Shown in pieces: positions 6,387 to 7,626 of a stretch of 7,626 bases of DNA; position 1 is the stretch's first letter; each line of letters starts with the position of its first letter. Origin of the DNA: Gammaproteobacteria bacterium (GTDB lineage: Bacteria; Pseudomonadota; Gammaproteobacteria; Steroidobacterales; Steroidobacteraceae); assembly GCA_019242385.1 (NCBI GenBank), contig JAFAVO010000023.1, positions 1 through 7,626 on the forward strand, given 5' to 3'. The translations under genes and the position numbers were made by a program. Under the pieces are notes generated by a model that was not told the origin of the DNA, searched no databases, and saw nothing but the letters and a program-made list of their open reading frames with translations.

Positions 6387-7626
6387 AGAAACAGCTCCTG
6401 CGCCGGCGCACGCAGGTTGTACTCGGAGCTCATCGCGCGCCCGTAGGCACCCGCGTTGGCGATCAGCAGCACATCCCCTTCCCGGGTCGCGGGCAGGAGC
6501 CGGTCGTGGCCGAGCACATCGGCGCTCTCGCAGATCGGCCCGACGATGCTCACGAGCTCGGTCGCCGGCTCGTCGAGGCGTGTGAGGTTGGCGATCTCAT
6601 GATATGCGCCATAGAGTGCCGGACGGATCAGCGAGTTCATCCCGGTCGCCACGCCGGCGAAGCGCAGTCCGCCTTTGGTCTTCAGCTGTGTGACGCGCGC
6701 CAGCAGCACACCGCAGCTGGCAGCCAGGTAGCGTCCGGGCTCGAGCCAGAGCTCGAGCCCTGGATGCTCGGCACGTACGGTAGTGAGGACCGTATCGAGC
6801 GCGGCGAGGTCGACGCCCGGCTGATCGCTGCGCTCGGGCACCCCCAGTCCGCCGCCGATGTCGATCGTCCGCACCGCCGGAAAGGCGCTGGCGGCACCTG
6901 CGAGCAGCCGCGCGGTGTGCTCCCAGCTCGTCACATCGAAGACGCCACTGCCGACGTGCGCTTCGAGGCCGATCACCTGCACGCCGCTCCTGCCGGCACC
7001 GGGGGCGAGCTCGGGCAGCTCCGCGAGCGGTATGCCGAACTTGGAGCGGCTGCCGGCGGTGCGCACGTGGGTGTGGTGACCGCGGCCGACACCGGTGTCG
7101 ACGCGCAGGAAGATGTCCTGTCCGGCAAACAGCTCCGGCCATGCAGCGAGCGCGTAAGCGTTGTCGACGGTGACCTGAATTCCGGCGGCCAGCGCCCAGC
7201 GGTATTCCTCGCGCGGCGCGAAGTTCGGTGTGTAGAGGATCCGCCGCCGCTCGAGCTGCGGGAAGAGCTCGAGCAGCCGCTCGACCTCACCGCGCGAGAC
7301 ACACTCGAAGTCGATCCCCTCGGCGTGCAGTGCGCGCAGCAGCTGCGCGTTCGGGTTGGCCTTCATGGAGTAATGCACGCGCGCAATGGACCCGAGCGCA
7401 CGCAGGGCGCGCGCTGCGTGGCGCGCCACCTCGAGATCGTAGACGAACGCGGCATCGCGCTCGCCCAATGCCGCCAGCAGCCCGCTGCGCCTCGCTCGCC
7501 ACCACGGCACCGCCATCGCCCCGGACTTCGGCGGACGCGCGAACAGCTGCTGCCAGGTAGGACCCAGGACCTTGTCGCCCGGCACCGGCCGGATGAGCAG
7601 CTCGTGCAGCTGCTCGACCAGACGGT
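6383..7626 (-). CDS. lysA: Diaminopimelate decarboxylase, probably the C-terminal half of an aspartokinase-LysA fusion (5' part outside window)
   Basis: Decarboxylates meso-diaminopimelate to L-lysine with PLP (fold-type III, alanine-racemase-like barrel). The frame is open to the window edge, showing 413 residues. Numbered from GTG 7585, motifs are the PLP lysine Lys75 in YSMKANPN, FECVSRGE, ILYTPNFAPREEY, SKFG (181-184), His210 in AHVGSG, the phosphate loop DIGGGLG (242-248), EPGRYL (282-287), catalytic Cys352 in CESADVLG, and GAYGRAMSSEYN with Tyr381. Thirteen in-frame residues precede that GTG (RLVEQLHELLIRP), resembling the LxxLHxxL end of an aspartokinase. PGDKVLGPTWQQL resembles the linker of the fused aspartokinase/DAP decarboxylase of Xanthomonas. 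I therefore read this as the 3' part of a bifunctional gene, not one starting at 7585. The TGA (6385-6383) overlaps the mrcB CTG start, so the genes are probably cotranscribed. The decarboxylase call is firm; the fusion is inferred. Confidence 0.93.
   Translation of the reverse strand, partial: RLVEQLHELLIRPVPGDKVLGPTWQQLFARPPKSGAMAVPWWRARRSGLLAALGERDAAFVYDLEVARHAARALRALGSIARVHYSMKANPNAQLLRALHAEGIDFECVSRGEVERLLELFPQLERRRILYTPNFAPREEYRWALAAGIQVTVDNAYALAAWPELFAGQDIFLRVDTGVGRGHHTHVRTAGSRSKFGIPLAELPELAPGAGRSGVQVIGLEAHVGSGVFDVTSWEHTARLLAGAASAFPAVRTIDIGGGLGVPERSDQPGVDLAALDTVLTTVRAEHPGLELWLEPGRYLAASCGVLLARVTQLKTKGGLRFAGVATGMNSLIRPALYGAYHEIANLTRLDEPATELVSIVGPICESADVLGHDRLLPATREGDVLLIANAGAYGRAMSSEYNLRAPAQELFL
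6395..6399 (-). promoter_or_regulatory. Shine-Dalgarno AGGAG supporting a CTG start for mrcB
   Basis: AGGAG (minus strand 6399-6395) lies within the last lysA codons. It is 8 nt before CTG 6386, which is ideal spacing. It is too far (41 nt) from GTG 6353 to serve that codon. It is the main reason for placing the mrcB start at the CTGA overlap. Confidence 0.5.

Noticed and set aside
5136..6446. Long + strand ORF (436 codons) opposite mrcB
   Set aside because: It is a shadow of mrcB in GC-rich DNA. Its protein is arginine/histidine/glutamine-rich without recognisable motifs, while the minus strand shows complete GT51 and transpeptidase motifs.

Overview
The window looks like ordinary chromosomal DNA of a GC-rich gammaproteobacterium. 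The closest resemblance is to the Xanthomonadales/Nevskiales side. Evidence for this is the leuC-leuD-leuB order, a LysA of the aspartokinase-fused type, a PBP1B gene followed by an LpoP-type lipoprotein, and very high GC at third codon positions. This placement rests on remembered protein resemblance, not on a search. There are no rRNA or tRNA genes, insertion sequences, CRISPR arrays or phage genes.

Left part, + strand (1-1962): the end of leuC, then leuD, then leuB. These are the isopropylmalate isomerase large and small subunits and isopropylmalate dehydrogenase, which carry leucine synthesis from 2-isopropylmalate to 2-oxoisocaproate. leuD and leuB overlap by ATGA.

Middle, - strand (1937-3459): metB (cystathionine gamma-synthase) converges on leuB, and the two 3' ends overlap by 26 bp. 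Upstream of metB is the most notable non-coding element of the window: a complete SAM-I (S-box) riboswitch aptamer at 3421-3308, behind a plausible sigma70 promoter (3459-3430). It is followed by a leader of about 120 nt. There a CCGCTCCGC element can pair either with the 3' strand of aptamer helix P1 or with the metB Shine-Dalgarno. This suggests a SAM-dependent translational OFF switch. The metB reading frame is open into the aptamer, so a longest-ORF start would be wrong; GTG at 3187 is preferred.

Right part, - strand (7626-3550): a probable operon of three genes. It reads the C-terminal diaminopimelate decarboxylase part of a probable aspartokinase-LysA fusion, then mrcB (PBP1B, bifunctional peptidoglycan synthase), then a proline-rich TPR lipoprotein that fits LpoP, the PBP1B activator known from Pseudomonas. 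mrcB appears to start at a CTG overlapping the lysA stop (CTGA) behind a strong AGGAG, because the first ordinary start (GTG 6353) would cut its membrane anchor in half.

Taken together, the window holds aspartate-family (Lys/DAP, Met) and leucine biosynthesis plus a cell-wall synthase with its activator. Nothing looks like a defence or mobile system. The points of novelty are the metB riboswitch and its expression platform, the CTG start, and the synthase-activator gene pairing.
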